Positions 10,087 through 19,131 are shown, numbered from the stretch's first letter. The stretch: DNA of 64,000 bases from Nannocystis sp. (GCA_016712315.1 JADJRG010000029.1:1-64000), one strand, 5' to 3'. Program-made: numbers and translations. The notes: generated by a model not told the origin, from the letters alone.

Positions 10087-10950
10087 TCAGGTCCCTTCCT
10101 GGTATCGCCCTGCGAGGCGGTTGCCGGGGAAGACGAGGCTCACCTCGATGTCACAGACCATCGAGTTACCCGGGACGGCTGGGGCAGCTTCGAGCGCGAT
10201 CAGGTCGTCGTGGCTGATGTAGGCCGCGGCACTCCACCGCACGTCCTCGGGGGTTCCAGGGACCTGCCAGGAGTTGCGGGTGAGGTTGTCGACGATCCGC
10301 AAGCGACCGACGCCGTCAGACCCAGCGAAGCGGGCGGAGACGTAGCATCCCTGCCAGCGCGGGTAGAGACAGAGGGCGCTGGCCGGGATCGCGCCGGTGC
10401 CGTCGTCCGTGGCGACGAGCACACCCGAGTTGGGGTCGTAGTGAAAGTCCGGCTGCCAGGTGATCGTGGGGTTCGGCAGGAATGGGGTGCCGGTGTTCCG
10501 GATGATCCTGAAGCGGGTCGCCATGACAAACGGCTGGTGGCCGAGCCCCCACTTCACCGCCTCCGCCTCGTTCAGCTCGTTGACCACCAGTACGAGCTGC
10601 CCACGTTCATCCTGAGTGCTGAACGCGAGCTTGTCCCCGGGGTACATGACGACGAACTGCATCGCGGGTTTGAGCGTGATCTCCTGGCGGAAGCTGCCCG
10701 TGGCATCGGAGGCGATGACGCGCCCCTTCGACTCCGGGTTCCACGAGCTGTACCCGACGCCGACGAGCTTCATGCTGACCGGCGAGAAGATCCCGCCCAG
10801 GTCAGCGCGGAGGACCCCGTGAGGGCCGTTGAGGTTGAATTTGTAGTAACGCCGGCTGGTGACCACAGCGTTGTCGCGATTGAGCGCGACCTCGGTGCTG
10901 CCGTCCCAATCGCCTTCGGCGTTGATCTCGAGGGTGATCGATTCTGACAT
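10087..10950 (-). CDS. Beta-rich putative capsid or coat protein 1
   Basis: 287 aa, starting MSESITLEINAEGDWDGS. No signal peptide or membrane helix. The sequence alternates hydrophobic and polar residues through its length (YYKFNLNGPHGVLRADLGGI; QFVVMYPGDKLAFSTQDERG; FRIIRNTGTPFLPNP), as expected of a beta sandwich. It sits next to a second beta-rich gene and among membrane-anchored genes. A single jelly-roll capsid protein would fit the size and context, but there is no recognisable signature, so this is a structural guess. Confidence 0.45.
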   Translation of the reverse strand: MSESITLEINAEGDWDGSTEVALNRDNAVVTSRRYYKFNLNGPHGVLRADLGGIFSPVSMKLVGVGYSSWNPESKGRVIASDATGSFRQEITLKPAMQFVVMYPGDKLAFSTQDERGQLVLVVNELNEAEAVKWGLGHQPFVMATRFRIIRNTGTPFLPNPTITWQPDFHYDPNSGVLVATDDGTGAIPASALCLYPRWQGCYVSARFAGSDGVGRLRIVDNLTRNSWQVPGTPEDVRWSAAAYISHDDLIALEAAPAVPGNSMVCDIEVSLVFPGNRLAGRYQEGT

Positions 10951-10986
10951 GATGCTGCTCCTGACTAGGTCCTTCGCGGTGGATCA

Positions 10987-11723
10987 TCAGCAGCCGCAAC
11001 GGGCCTTGCAGAGCTCGAAGAACTGGTCGTTGTCGTACCAGACGTTCACGTGCGCGCTGTCGAGGTTGTTCACCGCGCCGTTGTTGGTGATGACGACGGC
11101 GAGCTTTTCGAGGCTGCCGATGTCGAGGGGTTGCCCCGGTACTGCGGGAACTGGACCTCGAGCTGCGAGCCATCCTTGTTGAGGAACATGTTCCCGTCGT
11201 TGCTGTTGCCGACCTCGAGCCCCTGGTCCGAGTTCACGCCGCCCGGCACGAGGTAGAATTGCAGCGTGAAGTCGGAGTAGTTGTTACCACCGCCGGCGAT
11301 GTTCATATCCACCCTCATGCGGGTGGGCGTGAACCCAGGGCGGGCCGGGTGGGTCAGCCGGATCTTCTTGCCCGGGGGGACGGGGAAGGCGTTCACGAAG
11401 TCGCCCCCGAGGCCCGTGACCGGCTCTTTGAGCTTGACGAGGGAGCGGTTGCTGTACTCGTCCAGCGTACGCTGGGAGAAGTTGACGTTGCCAGGGCACA
11501 TGTAGGCTTGGCAGAGCCGTTCGGTGGCCTCACACCGCTGCACGGTGGTCCGGCACCTGTCCTCGAAGGCGCCGATCTGGCGCTCCAAGTCCGGGAAGCG
11601 CTCGAGGCAACGCATCAGGCGCTCCGTGAGCCCAGGGGTACACGAGAGCGCGTGGAGAAGATCGAGGATCGCCTTCTGGTTGTAGTTCTCAGGGAGGAAT
11701 TGGACGACGGAACTGCTACTCAT
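10987..11723 (-). CDS. Beta-rich putative capsid or coat protein 2, one frameshift
   Basis: Starts MSSSSVVQFLPENYNQKAIL (ATG 11723). The helical N-terminal third contains a Cys cluster (LMRCLERF, FEDRCRTTVQRC, RLCQAYMC). The beta-rich part includes KKIRLTHPARPGF, FTLQFYLVPGGVNSD and LEVQFPQYRG. The frame breaks at a four-G run near 11133; in the next frame the protein continues PLDIGSLEKLAVVITNNGAV and ends FFELCKARCGC with TGA at 10989-10987. The restored length is about 245 aa. Together with the next gene it could form a two-protein shell; function inferred only. Confidence 0.5.
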
Positions 11724-11760
11724 GACATTTCTCCTTCTTGCTGGTCAAAGTTGGGGTTGG

Positions 11761-12171
11761 CTAGCTCGGCTTGAGCATCGAGAAGATCATCTCGAGGGGG
11801 GACGCTCCGGCCGTCGGGACCGTCGGGACCGCGCTGTTCGGCTCCGACGCAACGGGCGCGCTTCGGAAGAGAGCACTGAACTCCTCGTCGACGCGGCGCT
11901 GGTCAGAGGGGGCGACAGGCGCCTCCGTGGGCGTGTTGTCGGGGGCTTGGTCTGGGGCTTCGTCCTCGGGAACCGAGGCGGCGAGGGCGTCGATGCTTGG
12001 TAGATCGTGAAGCGACCAGGCCAGGAGCAGCGCACGCCGGCCTCCGCCGTCGCCCACGAGCCCACGGACGAGCTCGGCGTCTACCTCGAGCTTAATGCCG
12101 TCCGCGTGGATGAGGGCTCGCCCGTCCGCGAGGACCACGCGGCTCACGGCCGCTAATACGGTGCCGCTCAC
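11761..12171 (-). CDS. Hypothetical protein, 136 aa
   Basis: Starts MSGTVLAAVSRVVLADGR and overlaps the stop of the upstream membrane protein (ATGA). The N-terminal half is a small mixed domain (ALIHADGIKLEVDAELV). The second half is a Pro/Ala/Glu/Asp-rich linker ending in a short amphipathic tail (SPLEMIFSMLKPS). No family recognised. It could be a scaffold or adaptor of the element. Confidence 0.5.
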   Translation of the reverse strand: MSGTVLAAVSRVVLADGRALIHADGIKLEVDAELVRGLVGDGGGRRALLLAWSLHDLPSIDALAASVPEDEAPDQAPDNTPTEAPVAPSDQRRVDEEFSALFRSAPVASEPNSAVPTVPTAGASPLEMIFSMLKPS

Positions 12172-12596
12172 GGGGTCACCTTCGGGCTCTCGCCTGCTAG
12201 GCGTTGATACAGGGCCGCGCCCGCGGAGAACGCGAGACCCCCAGTGACGACCATGGTACGCCCGGAGAGGCCGACCGGGAGGGCGAGTCCTGCCAGCCCC
12301 GTGAAGCCCACAGGGGCCATCACGGGGACGCCCCGCATCGTGAAGTTGTTGGTGACCCCCTGAGCGACCGCGCCCAACACGACCCCCAGGACAGCGCTGC
12401 CGCCGACCAGTAGGACCTCGAGTGCCCTGCCGCGACGCAGCGCCTCCACGTGCCGCGCGGCCTCATCCTCCGTCGCGTTGCGGATGAGCCGCGCCGTTTC
12501 ACGGTCATGGCCCTGGTAGAAGTGGTCGACACTGTTTTTTATGGCCAGGCCGAGGTGCCCCTCCGCCTGCGCCAGGATTGTTCCTGCTGTTTCCAT
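12168..12596 (-). CDS. Small integral membrane protein, 142 aa
   Basis: Starts METAGTILAQAEGHLGLAIK. A charged helical N-terminal half (about residues 1-58) is followed by hydrophobic segments VLLVGGSAVLGVVLGAVA, VMAPVGFTGLAGLALPVGL and VVTGGLAFSAGAALY. The topology resembles small phage or plasmid membrane proteins; no family recognised. Confidence 0.5.
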   Translation of the reverse strand: METAGTILAQAEGHLGLAIKNSVDHFYQGHDRETARLIRNATEDEAARHVEALRRGRALEVLLVGGSAVLGVVLGAVAQGVTNNFTMRGVPVMAPVGFTGLAGLALPVGLSGRTMVVTGGLAFSAGAALYQRLAGESPKVTP

Positions 12597-12610
12597 ACCT
12601 GCCCCTTCCC

Positions 12611-13051
12611 TCAGTGGACTTTTCTAGCGATGATCGGTTTTTCCGGCGTAGTCTCGACGGTGGCCTGTCCCTGTACGGTGGCCTGTCCGAAGTTGTGGGC
12701 GACGATCGCACGCGCCAGCATGTCGACGTCGCCGAGGCTCTTCTGGCTCGCGGCTCTCGCCCGGGCGAGCTCCTCTGTGAAGCGCTTCGTCTGCTCGAGC
12801 ATGAGGATCCCGAACGCCTGGCTGAGCTCGTTCATGTCGGAGGCTTGAGTGACCGAGAGTCTTCGGACGTCGCCGAGCACCTCGATCATCAAGCTCGCGA
12901 CGTCTCGGAACTGTCCCACCGGCAAGGTTGATGATGGCGGCGGGAACGACCCCCCTCCGAGCTCCTGCACCAACAGCCCTTGAGCTTGGAGGCCCGCAAG
13001 TGTCGCCTCGTCCGCCACCACCACCCTGCCGTTGATCAAAACCCGCCGCAT
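12611..13051 (-). CDS. First gene of the mobile-element operon, 146 aa
   Basis: ATG at 13051 is chosen because AAGGA lies about ten bases upstream; a TTG at 13075 is the alternative. Starts MRRVLINGRVVVADEATLAG, a short beta hairpin and helix. A helical coiled region follows (about residues 55-115: FRDVASLMIEVLGDVRRLS, TKRFTEELARARAASQKSL). No family recognised. It is the promoter-proximal gene of the minus-strand operon that runs to position 1. Confidence 0.5.
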   Translation of the reverse strand: MRRVLINGRVVVADEATLAGLQAQGLLVQELGGGSFPPPSSTLPVGQFRDVASLMIEVLGDVRRLSVTQASDMNELSQAFGILMLEQTKRFTEELARARAASQKSLGDVDMLARAIVAHNFGQATVQGQATVETTPEKPIIARKVH

Positions 13052-13348
13052 CCACCCACCGTCCTTCGGCAACAAGCCGTCAGCTCAGGGGTACGCGAGC
13101 TCTCTCGCGGGGTGCAATGAATTATTTCGCCCCTGTCGCAGGCTCGAATACGTGCACATGATGATCTCTCGCATGCTCGAATGGCGATGCCGCGCGTGCG
13201 GGTTAGTGGCCGTGATCGCGCGATCGTAGCGTGGTCATCGGCGCGTGCGTTACTGCGCGGGCAGCCGTGGGGCGAGTCTGTGGCGCTGATCGGGGCTGTT
13301 CTGGCGGATCGGGGCAGCGACCCGGCGCGCTGGGGGTTGGTCGCGCAC

Positions 13349-13381
13349 GAGAGCCTCTCAATGCGCGGTTGAGAGCCTCTC
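13349..13381. promoter_or_regulatory. Paired palindromic boxes, candidate operator or iteron
   Basis: GAGAGCCTCTC occurs at 13349-13359 and again at 13371-13381. Each is an 11-bp near-perfect palindrome and the two centres are 22 bp apart, two helical turns. That fits side-by-side binding by a dimeric regulator or replication protein. The winged-helix candidate encoded at 13626 is an obvious candidate binder (inference). Confidence 0.45.
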
Positions 13382-13612
13382 GAGACGCGGCGGTTTGTTG
13401 GTCGATTGGTCGCGGTGTCCTTCGAATTGGTCAGGGTAAACAACGTTCTTGCGGCATTGGGCTCGCGTCGTTCTGGTTTGGTCCGGGTGGTCTGAGGGCT
13501 AGGTCGATGGCCCGCTGGCGTTTGGGTGTAGGGGCCCGTGTCGTGGGGTTCGTGGCCCCCCAGGTTACCGCTTGCGCGAGCTGGGGTCCGCCGTAGTAAC
13601 TTCGATCCTCTT

Positions 13613-13619
13613 TAGGGAG
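13613..13619 (+). promoter_or_regulatory. Strong ribosome binding site
   Basis: AGGGAGG lies six bases before the ATG at 13626 and decides that start over upstream alternatives in the same frame. Confidence 0.6.
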
Positions 13620-13625
13620 GCTGCG

Positions 13626-14404
13626 ATGGACGGCGATCGTTGGTGGGGGCAGTTGGTCGGGGAGTACGCGGCGCATCTGGCGGGCGAGGACCTGGCGTCG
13701 GGGGGTCGTGTGGTGGCGCGTACACACGCGGGCGAGCTCTGCACCTTCGGCCGCTACGAGAGGTCGTACGCGGTGCTCCTGCGCGAGAAAGAGTTCGTCA
13801 CGCCGCTTGCGGCGGGGTCGCGGCGCGCCGTGGACGAGGCCCTCCTCTTCTTCCAACAGGGCAACAACGCCGCTGCTGTGCCTGTACCTGTTGTGACCGA
13901 GGCGGGCGTGAAGCGGTTCTTCAGGCTGGTGGGAGGGGCGGTTCTTGTCGGTGTGGCTACGCTGTCAACGGGCACCATCTTGTGCGCCTGCCAGGGCGAT
14001 CAACAATTCTCGCCCGAGAGCGGCTGGCGCCAGAGGACAAGGCGCGAGTATCGAGCGCGCTGCGTGGGTGCTTTGAGGCGCTGCTGCGGCGGGCGAAGAA
14101 GGCGAAGGTGAAGGAGGAGCATCGCTCCCGCGGAGGACAAGCGCTGCCGACGGTGACGCGGCTGCTGTGCGAGCTGGCGCTGCGAGGAGCCGAGGACTTG
14201 GTGGGGCTTACGGGTAGGATCTTAAAGAAGCTCCAAGAGGTGGCCGGCGAGCTGAAATTGAGGATCTCCCCGCGGACGCTGTCCCACGCGCTGCAACTGC
14301 TGCTGGCGACGAAGACGTGCCTGATGGTGCGCGAGGGCCATACGTGGACGATCCGCCTCGAAGAGCTGAGCGACCCGTGGTCGCAGCTCCATCGCGAATT
14401 TTAA
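13626..14404 (+). CDS. Putative DNA-binding/replication or regulatory protein, one frameshift
   Basis: ATG 13626 with a strong Shine-Dalgarno. Starts MDGDRWWGQLVGEYAAHL. The first about 110 residues (LREKEFVTPLAAGSRRAVDE; RFFRLVGGAVLVG) are followed near 13970-14010 by a frame change into ARERLAPEDKARVSSAL. The C-terminal part, KVKEEHRS and VTRLLCELALRGAEDL...SHALQLLLATKTCLMVREG, looks like a helix-rich winged-helix domain. Divergent from the mobile operon and next to palindromic boxes, it could be a replication initiator or repressor. Without the frame change there would be two overlapping genes. Confidence 0.45.
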
Positions 14405-15228
14405 GAGAGACACCCCGCGCCTGTCGGCCCGCGCGCGCGGCCGAGGCGACGGCGGCGCCGGCGGAGGCGACGGTCGATGAGGTGAGGGAGCACGAAGAGG
14501 GCGCGGCGGATGCGGCGGATGCGGCGGATGCGGCAGCCGCGGCGGATGCGGCGGCCGCGGTCGACTCCGACGCGACCAACAGCGAGGCGAGCACCATGAC
14601 CCACGAAGAGGGCGCGGCGGATGCGGCGGATGCGGCGGATGCGGCGGCCGCGGTCGACTCCGACGCGACCAACAGCGAGGCGAGCACCATGACCCACGAA
14701 GAGGGCGCGGCGGATGCAGCGGATGCGGCGGATGCGGCGGCCGCGGTCGACTCCGACGCGACCAACAGCGAGGCGAGCACCATGACCGACGAGACCGCTG
14801 ACGACGAGACCATGAGTGTGGCGAGCACCATCAGCGACGACGCTGCCGCCACCGAAGCCGACCCGCTGGAGGCGCCCGCGACGCCCGTTATCATCGCCCC
14901 CGAAGCCCCCGCTGCCGACCCACCGGAGGCGCCCGCCGCCCCCGCCAGAGGCTACAGCTCAACCCGGCCGCCCGTGGCCACGGCCGCAGGAAATCTCTCG
15001 GCGACGCCGACTGCACCCTCCAGCCCCGCTGCGCCTACTTCCGCGGCGGAGGAGCGCATGACACTCTTGGAGGCCGCGGTACGCGAGGGACTCGAAGAGA
15101 TACAACTCCTCCGGGACACTCTGCGTGCGGCACTCGTCGCCGCCGCCGCTCCGACAAATGATCCTCGACCGCAGAATGTCAGCGAGCCGCCGCTCGCCGC
15201 CGCCGCCGCCGCCGCGCCGCTCACATAG
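14317..15228 (+). CDS. Ala/Asp tandem-repeat protein
   Basis: The start is uncertain (ATG 14317 overlaps the previous gene; a later GTG is possible). The core is three tandem units beginning HEEGAADAADAADAAAAVD and ending DATNSEASTMT. An acidic Pro/Ala-rich stretch follows, then a short predicted coiled helix near the end (MTLLEAAVREGLEEIQLL) and an Ala-rich tail. No signal peptide. The low-complexity acidic sequence may be a flexible linker or DNA mimic, but nothing shows this. Frame maintenance through the repeats supports translation. Confidence 0.45.
   Translation: MPDGARGPYVDDPPRRAERPVVAAPSRILRETPRACRPARAAEATAAPAEATVDEVREHEEGAADAADAADAAAAADAAAAVDSDATNSEASTMTHEEGAADAADAADAAAAVDSDATNSEASTMTHEEGAADAADAADAAAAVDSDATNSEASTMTDETADDETMSVASTISDDAAATEADPLEAPATPVIIAPEAPAADPPEAPAAPARGYSSTRPPVATAAGNLSATPTAPSSPAAPTSAAEERMTLLEAAVREGLEEIQLLRDTLRAALVAAAAPTNDPRPQNVSEPPLAAAAAAAPLT
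14491..14787 (+). repeat. 93-bp coding tandem repeat (VNTR)
   Basis: Units start at 14491, 14602 and 14695. The second and third are 93 bp (31 codons); the first has an extra 18 bp made of additional GCGGAT-type hexamers. Nested GCGGATGCGGCG hexamer runs make copy-number slippage likely. Confidence 0.8.
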
Positions 15229-15293
15229 CCCTTGACCCAGGAAGAGCTGGTCCTGCTGGCGCCCCTCGCCCTCCCAAGAGTAGGATCCCACCC

Positions 15294-16385
15294 ATGGCGC
15301 CACGGATCCGGCTCCTCCTCGCCTTCGGGCTCGGGCTCGCCTGCCAGCCGACGCAGGGCGAGACGACGTCGTTCGCGTCGGTGCCGACGACGGCACCTCC
15401 TCCCTCGGGATCAGACTCCAGCGCGGCGGACACGAGCGGCGGCAGCGACGGGGGGGCGTCGCAAGGGAGCTCGGGCGGAGGGGCGAGCGACGCGAGCTCG
15501 TCCGCGGACCCGAGCGTGGGCACCGGCGACACGACGCTGCTCTACGACGTCGGCCCCGACACTGACACCGCCACCGGCAGCGACACGAAGCCGGCGGGGT
15601 GCGAGGGCAAGATCGACCTGCTCTTTGTCCTGTCGCGCGATGGATCGATGAAGAGCAGCCAAGAGAAGCTACTCGCGGCGTTCCCCGGCTTCATCGCGAC
15701 CATCCAGGCGAAATTCGCGGATTTTGACTACCACATCATGGTCGTCGACGGTGACACCGAGTGGGGCCTGATCACCTGCGACAACGACTGCGAGATGAAG
15801 GGTTCCTGTGGCGTGGTCCCGGACTACCCTTGTGACCTACTTCACCTCGTCACCGATTGCGATCGCACGATCGGCGCCGGCAACGTCTTCGCCGCTGGTG
15901 GGAGCGCCAGCAACAAGCCGTGCCAGATCGCGGGCGGGCGGCGTTACTTGACAAACGAGCAGCCGAACCTCGCCGAGACCTTCTCCTGCGTCGCCAAGCT
16001 GGGCACGAGCGGCTACGACCTCATGGGTCAAGCGCTCAGCGCCGCGATGAAGCCGGAGATGAACGCCCCGGGCGGCTGCAACGCCGGCTTCCTCCGTGAC
16101 GATGCGTTGCTGATGGTCACCTTTCTCGGCGGCTACGACTACGACTCGAAGGGCAACCCGGATCTGTGGGCAGATCGTGTGCTCTCGGCCAAGGGCGGTG
16201 ATCCGGGCGCGGTGGTGATGCTGAGCATCCTCAACCCCGACTGTCCAGCGCCCGATCGGATCTGCGAGCTCGTCAAGAAATTCCCGTACCACATGGTTGC
16301 GGACGGCAACCTGGACTTCGTTGATGCGTTCGAGGCCGCGACCGATCTGGTCGCAGAGGCGTGCGCCGAGTTCATCCCGGGCTGA
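15294..16385 (+). CDS. von Willebrand A-like lipoprotein
   Basis: 363 aa. Signal peptide APRIRLLLAFGLGLAC with lipobox, then a Ser/Gly/Asp/Thr-rich linker of about 75 residues. The domain starts CEGKIDLLFVLSRDGSMKSS, the position of a vWA metal site (usually DxSGSM); here it reads SRDGSM, so metal binding may be altered. Paired cysteines (CDNDCEMKGSCG, CDLLHLVTDC) suggest disulfides, and a helical C-terminal end follows. Proteins of this layout are numerous in Nannocystaceae-type genomes and are exported; ligand unknown. Convergent with the next gene (9-bp gap). Confidence 0.7.
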   Translation: MAPRIRLLLAFGLGLACQPTQGETTSFASVPTTAPPPSGSDSSAADTSGGSDGGASQGSSGGGASDASSSADPSVGTGDTTLLYDVGPDTDTATGSDTKPAGCEGKIDLLFVLSRDGSMKSSQEKLLAAFPGFIATIQAKFADFDYHIMVVDGDTEWGLITCDNDCEMKGSCGVVPDYPCDLLHLVTDCDRTIGAGNVFAAGGSASNKPCQIAGGRRYLTNEQPNLAETFSCVAKLGTSGYDLMGQALSAAMKPEMNAPGGCNAGFLRDDALLMVTFLGGYDYDSKGNPDLWADRVLSAKGGDPGAVVMLSILNPDCPAPDRICELVKKFPYHMVADGNLDFVDAFEAATDLVAEACAEFIPG

Positions 16386-16393
16386 GCACGGGC

Positions 16394-18052
16394 TCAGCCG
16401 CCGATGTAAGCGACCGCGGGATACCCGCTGTTGCCGAGGCCGCCCGCGTACACCTCGCCGAAGGCGCCGATCGCGACGGCGATCGCCATGTGGAAGTTCT
16501 TGTTGTCCTCGCGACTGTAGGTCCACAGCGGCGCCGCTGATCCAGGCTTAAACGCTCGCACCCAGAAGGCGCCTTCGTTGCCCTTGGCCCCGCCCATCAC
16601 GACGACGGCGTAGCCGGCCGGGCTCCAGGCGATATCATGTGGCCCATAGGACAGGCTCGGCAGATCACCGATCGGCGCGAACCAATCGTCGCCGCCCTTC
16701 GGATCGTGGACAAGCAGGGTCGCCTTTGGATCGCAGTCATCGCCGCAGATGAATCCCGCGGTGATGTAGCGCCCCTGGTCGTCGATCGTGAGCGCCCGCC
16801 CCCCGGTCTGGGCATCTCCCTCGATGCCGCCGACCTTCCACTTGTGAGCCTTGGTGATCACGTCGAACTCGAGGGTGAAGTGGCGGTCGCGCTTGAGTTG
16901 TAGGAATTTTTCATGCTTTCCGTTCGCCTCTCCGACCATCACGAGGGTGTCGCCCGCGAACGCGCAGTCTCGGGCGATCTCGGTGAATTTGTGCGGCTTA
17001 TCGTCCTCGGGAACGTAGTCAAAGATCCGCGCTTCGCCGAACTGGTTCGGCCGGTAGATCCACGCGGCGGCGTCCCAAGCGTCGGGGTGGCCGCTGGGTG
17101 CGGCGCCGCAGACGGCGATCAAGCCGGAGGGGTGGGCGCCGAGAGCGAGGGCGAGCTCGTCCTTTCCGCCGAGGCCGCGGGGGGTTACGCCGGCGTCCCA
17201 CGAGCTGAGTTGCCCGAGCCACCACTCGGTTCCGCCGACACCTGTCCGGTAGGCCAGGAGGTTGATCGCGCCGTCGGCGTCGATCTTCATGTCGATGGGG
17301 GCGCAGGTTAACCCGGGCAGCACGCTGCGGAACGAACTCCATCCGCCCTGGTTGCGACGGCGCAGGTAGCAGCGGCTATCCCCGGCGAGCGTGTCTTGGC
17401 CGAACTCAACGAGATCGCCGCTCGGCAACACGCCGAGCGCCTTCACGATCCCGCTGCCGCTGAGCTCGTTGATCTCCCAAAAGATCTCCTCGCCGGGCGT
17501 CGGAAGGTCGATCGTGTAGCTCGTCGTCACTGTGTCGCCGGCCAGATCGCCGCGCCACGGGGTGAGCTTGAGAAACTGCGTGCCGTTGGCGAGGCCGGTA
17601 TTGACGGCGAGCTCGCCCTGAAAAATAACGGGGTCCCGATCGTGCTCGAGGTCGGGGTCAAGGGCATCGAGCTGGATCAAGGATCCATCTTCGAGCTGCA
17701 TCGATACGCCTTCGGCCCCCTCAGCGGTGACCGTGACGGTGAGCGGCCCGTTTTTAAAGATGATCGGCCCGGGGGTGAACTCGTGCTCGATGATCTGCGG
17801 GGCTGGTAGGGCGCCTTCGGTGTCGTCGCCGGTGTCGCCAGCGGAGGAGGCGTCGCTGTCGCTGTCGGAGCCGTGCGGCGGCGGTTCGGTGGTGACGGTG
17901 CTGATCGGTGGGCTGCTGTTGGCGGAGCCGTCGCTGCCGCTGTCGCTGTCGCTGTCCTCGGTCGTGTAGTACTCCAGCAAGGTCTCGTACCCGCTCGGGT
18001 CGTAGCAGGCGGGTACGAGGGCGAGGAGGAGGACGTGGGCGGGTCGACGCAT
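16394..18052 (-). CDS. Exported lipoprotein with beta-propeller-like repeats, 552 aa
   Basis: ATG 18052, chosen because the signal peptide RRPAHVLLLALVPAC ends in a lipobox; longer versions add an implausible Arg-rich leader. A Ser/Asp/Gly linker with SDSDSGSDGS runs follows, then a domain starting IIEHEFTPGPIIFKNGPLTV. Next are blade-like repeats containing LGVLPSGDLVEFG, LALGAHPSGLIAVCG, LTIDDQGRYITAGFI, IAWSPAGYAVVVMG and IGAFGEVYAGGLG. Typical secreted myxobacterial propeller lipoprotein; binding partner unknown. Confidence 0.65.
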   Translation of the reverse strand: MRRPAHVLLLALVPACYDPSGYETLLEYYTTEDSDSDSGSDGSANSSPPISTVTTEPPPHGSDSDSDASSAGDTGDDTEGALPAPQIIEHEFTPGPIIFKNGPLTVTVTAEGAEGVSMQLEDGSLIQLDALDPDLEHDRDPVIFQGELAVNTGLANGTQFLKLTPWRGDLAGDTVTTSYTIDLPTPGEEIFWEINELSGSGIVKALGVLPSGDLVEFGQDTLAGDSRCYLRRRNQGGWSSFRSVLPGLTCAPIDMKIDADGAINLLAYRTGVGGTEWWLGQLSSWDAGVTPRGLGGKDELALALGAHPSGLIAVCGAAPSGHPDAWDAAAWIYRPNQFGEARIFDYVPEDDKPHKFTEIARDCAFAGDTLVMVGEANGKHEKFLQLKRDRHFTLEFDVITKAHKWKVGGIEGDAQTGGRALTIDDQGRYITAGFICGDDCDPKATLLVHDPKGGDDWFAPIGDLPSLSYGPHDIAWSPAGYAVVVMGGAKGNEGAFWVRAFKPGSAAPLWTYSREDNKNFHMAIAVAIGAFGEVYAGGLGNSGYPAVAYIGG

Positions 18053-18230
18053 GCGGAGATTTCCTGGACGCGCAGCGGTAGGCGCGGTTGCGAGCATGCG
18101 CTGATTCGCGCGCGCTAGGCAAGGGGCACGTGTGCGACGGCTCGCCGGGAGCGCGTCCTGACGTCGAGTACGGAAGCGGTCTCGGGCGTGGCCCCGAAGC
18201 GGGCCCATCCAACGAGCCCCCGCCGCAGGC

Positions 18231-19004
18231 TCAGCCGGCCAGCTTGTACCGGGTCGCCTCGCGCTCGCCGATCCGGGTGATCATGCCTTCGGCCGTGAGG
18301 CGGCGCAGGCCGAGCCATATCTGATCCCTGGTCCCACCGACCTTGGCGCGGAGCTCCGTCGCCGCGGTCCAGTCACCCGCCTCACGCAGGGCCGCGACGA
18401 TCGACTGGTCGTAAGCGATGCGGCTTTCCTCAGACGGGGCGGAACCCTTGCGCGGACCCGTCGCCGACGCCTGGGGCGGTGCCGGCGCCGCGACCTTGTG
18501 CTCGGCCGCGGAGCTCAGTGTCGTCGCCGGCTTCGCTGACGCCGGGACCTTCGTGGTCTTATTCACGGCTGTCGTCTTCGGGGCCTTCGGGGCCTGCGCA
18601 GTCTTCGGGGCCTTCACCGCCTTGGTGGGCTTCGTCGCCTTGACCGTCTTGGTGGGCTTCGTCGCCTTGACCGTCTTGGTGGGCTTCGTCGCCTTCGGCT
18701 CTCGGGCTTTGGGGGGCTTCGTCGCCGTCGACGTCGCCGTCGCCTTCGCCTTCGCGAGGCTCGACTTCTTGGACGAGGTCTTCTCCGCGACAGGGGCCGC
18801 GGCGCTCGCGGGGGCCGCAGCGACGAACGACTCGCTCACTTTGAGGGCGGCGAGCTTCTTACCGAGCGGGCTGATGAGCAGCGCCGTGAGGTCCCCGAAG
18901 GTGAGATCGCCGAGGCGACGACGGAGGACCTCGAGGAGGAGCTGAGCCTCGCGCTCGGCCTGGACCTTGCGCAACTCGTCGGTGAAGGACTTGAGGACGC
19001 CCAT
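18231..19004 (-). CDS. Histone-H1-like Lys/Ala/Pro protein with C-terminal winged helix
   Basis: Starts MGVLKSFTDELRKVQAERE (ATG 19004; 19016 possible). The N-terminal helical domain ends with ALLISPLGKKLAALKV. About 100 residues of Lys/Ala/Thr/Pro repeats follow, with KATKPTKTV in tandem as in eukaryotic H1 tails and bacterial AlgP/Hc1-like proteins. The C-terminal domain, YDQSIVAALREAGDWTAATE and LRRLTAEGMITRIG, looks like a winged helix that could bind DNA. It is transcribed away from cas3, so the two may share a promoter region. Nucleoid-associated or regulatory function is inferred from composition. Confidence 0.6.
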   Translation of the reverse strand: MGVLKSFTDELRKVQAEREAQLLLEVLRRRLGDLTFGDLTALLISPLGKKLAALKVSESFVAAAPASAAAPVAEKTSSKKSSLAKAKATATSTATKPPKAREPKATKPTKTVKATKPTKTVKATKPTKAVKAPKTAQAPKAPKTTAVNKTTKVPASAKPATTLSSAAEHKVAAPAPPQASATGPRKGSAPSEESRIAYDQSIVAALREAGDWTAATELRAKVGGTRDQIWLGLRRLTAEGMITRIGEREATRYKLAG

Positions 19005-19131
19005 GACGACCAGCATGCCCGCGGGCCGGTCGGCCCGTCAATCTGGGGTCAGCTCGCCCGAGGCCACCGAGCCTGCGGCGCGACTCCGCTACTTCCTGGA
19101 CAACCCTCACGGATACATCCACATCTCGCTC

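Larger units (their letters stand above)
13052..13625. other. Divergent intergenic region between mobile-element operon and plus-strand gene
   Basis: 574 bases separate the leftward operon from the rightward gene at 13626. The region is less GC-rich near 13110-13180 and near 13400-13460. It contains the paired palindromes listed separately. I see no RNA gene and no confident promoter hexamers; it probably carries both divergent promoters. Confidence 0.4.

Noticed and set aside
18967..19131. Upstream in-frame start for cas3 at 18967
   Set aside because: It would overlap the divergent H1-like gene and adds a leader without Cas3 features; ATG 19132 gives the usual length. Not excluded experimentally.
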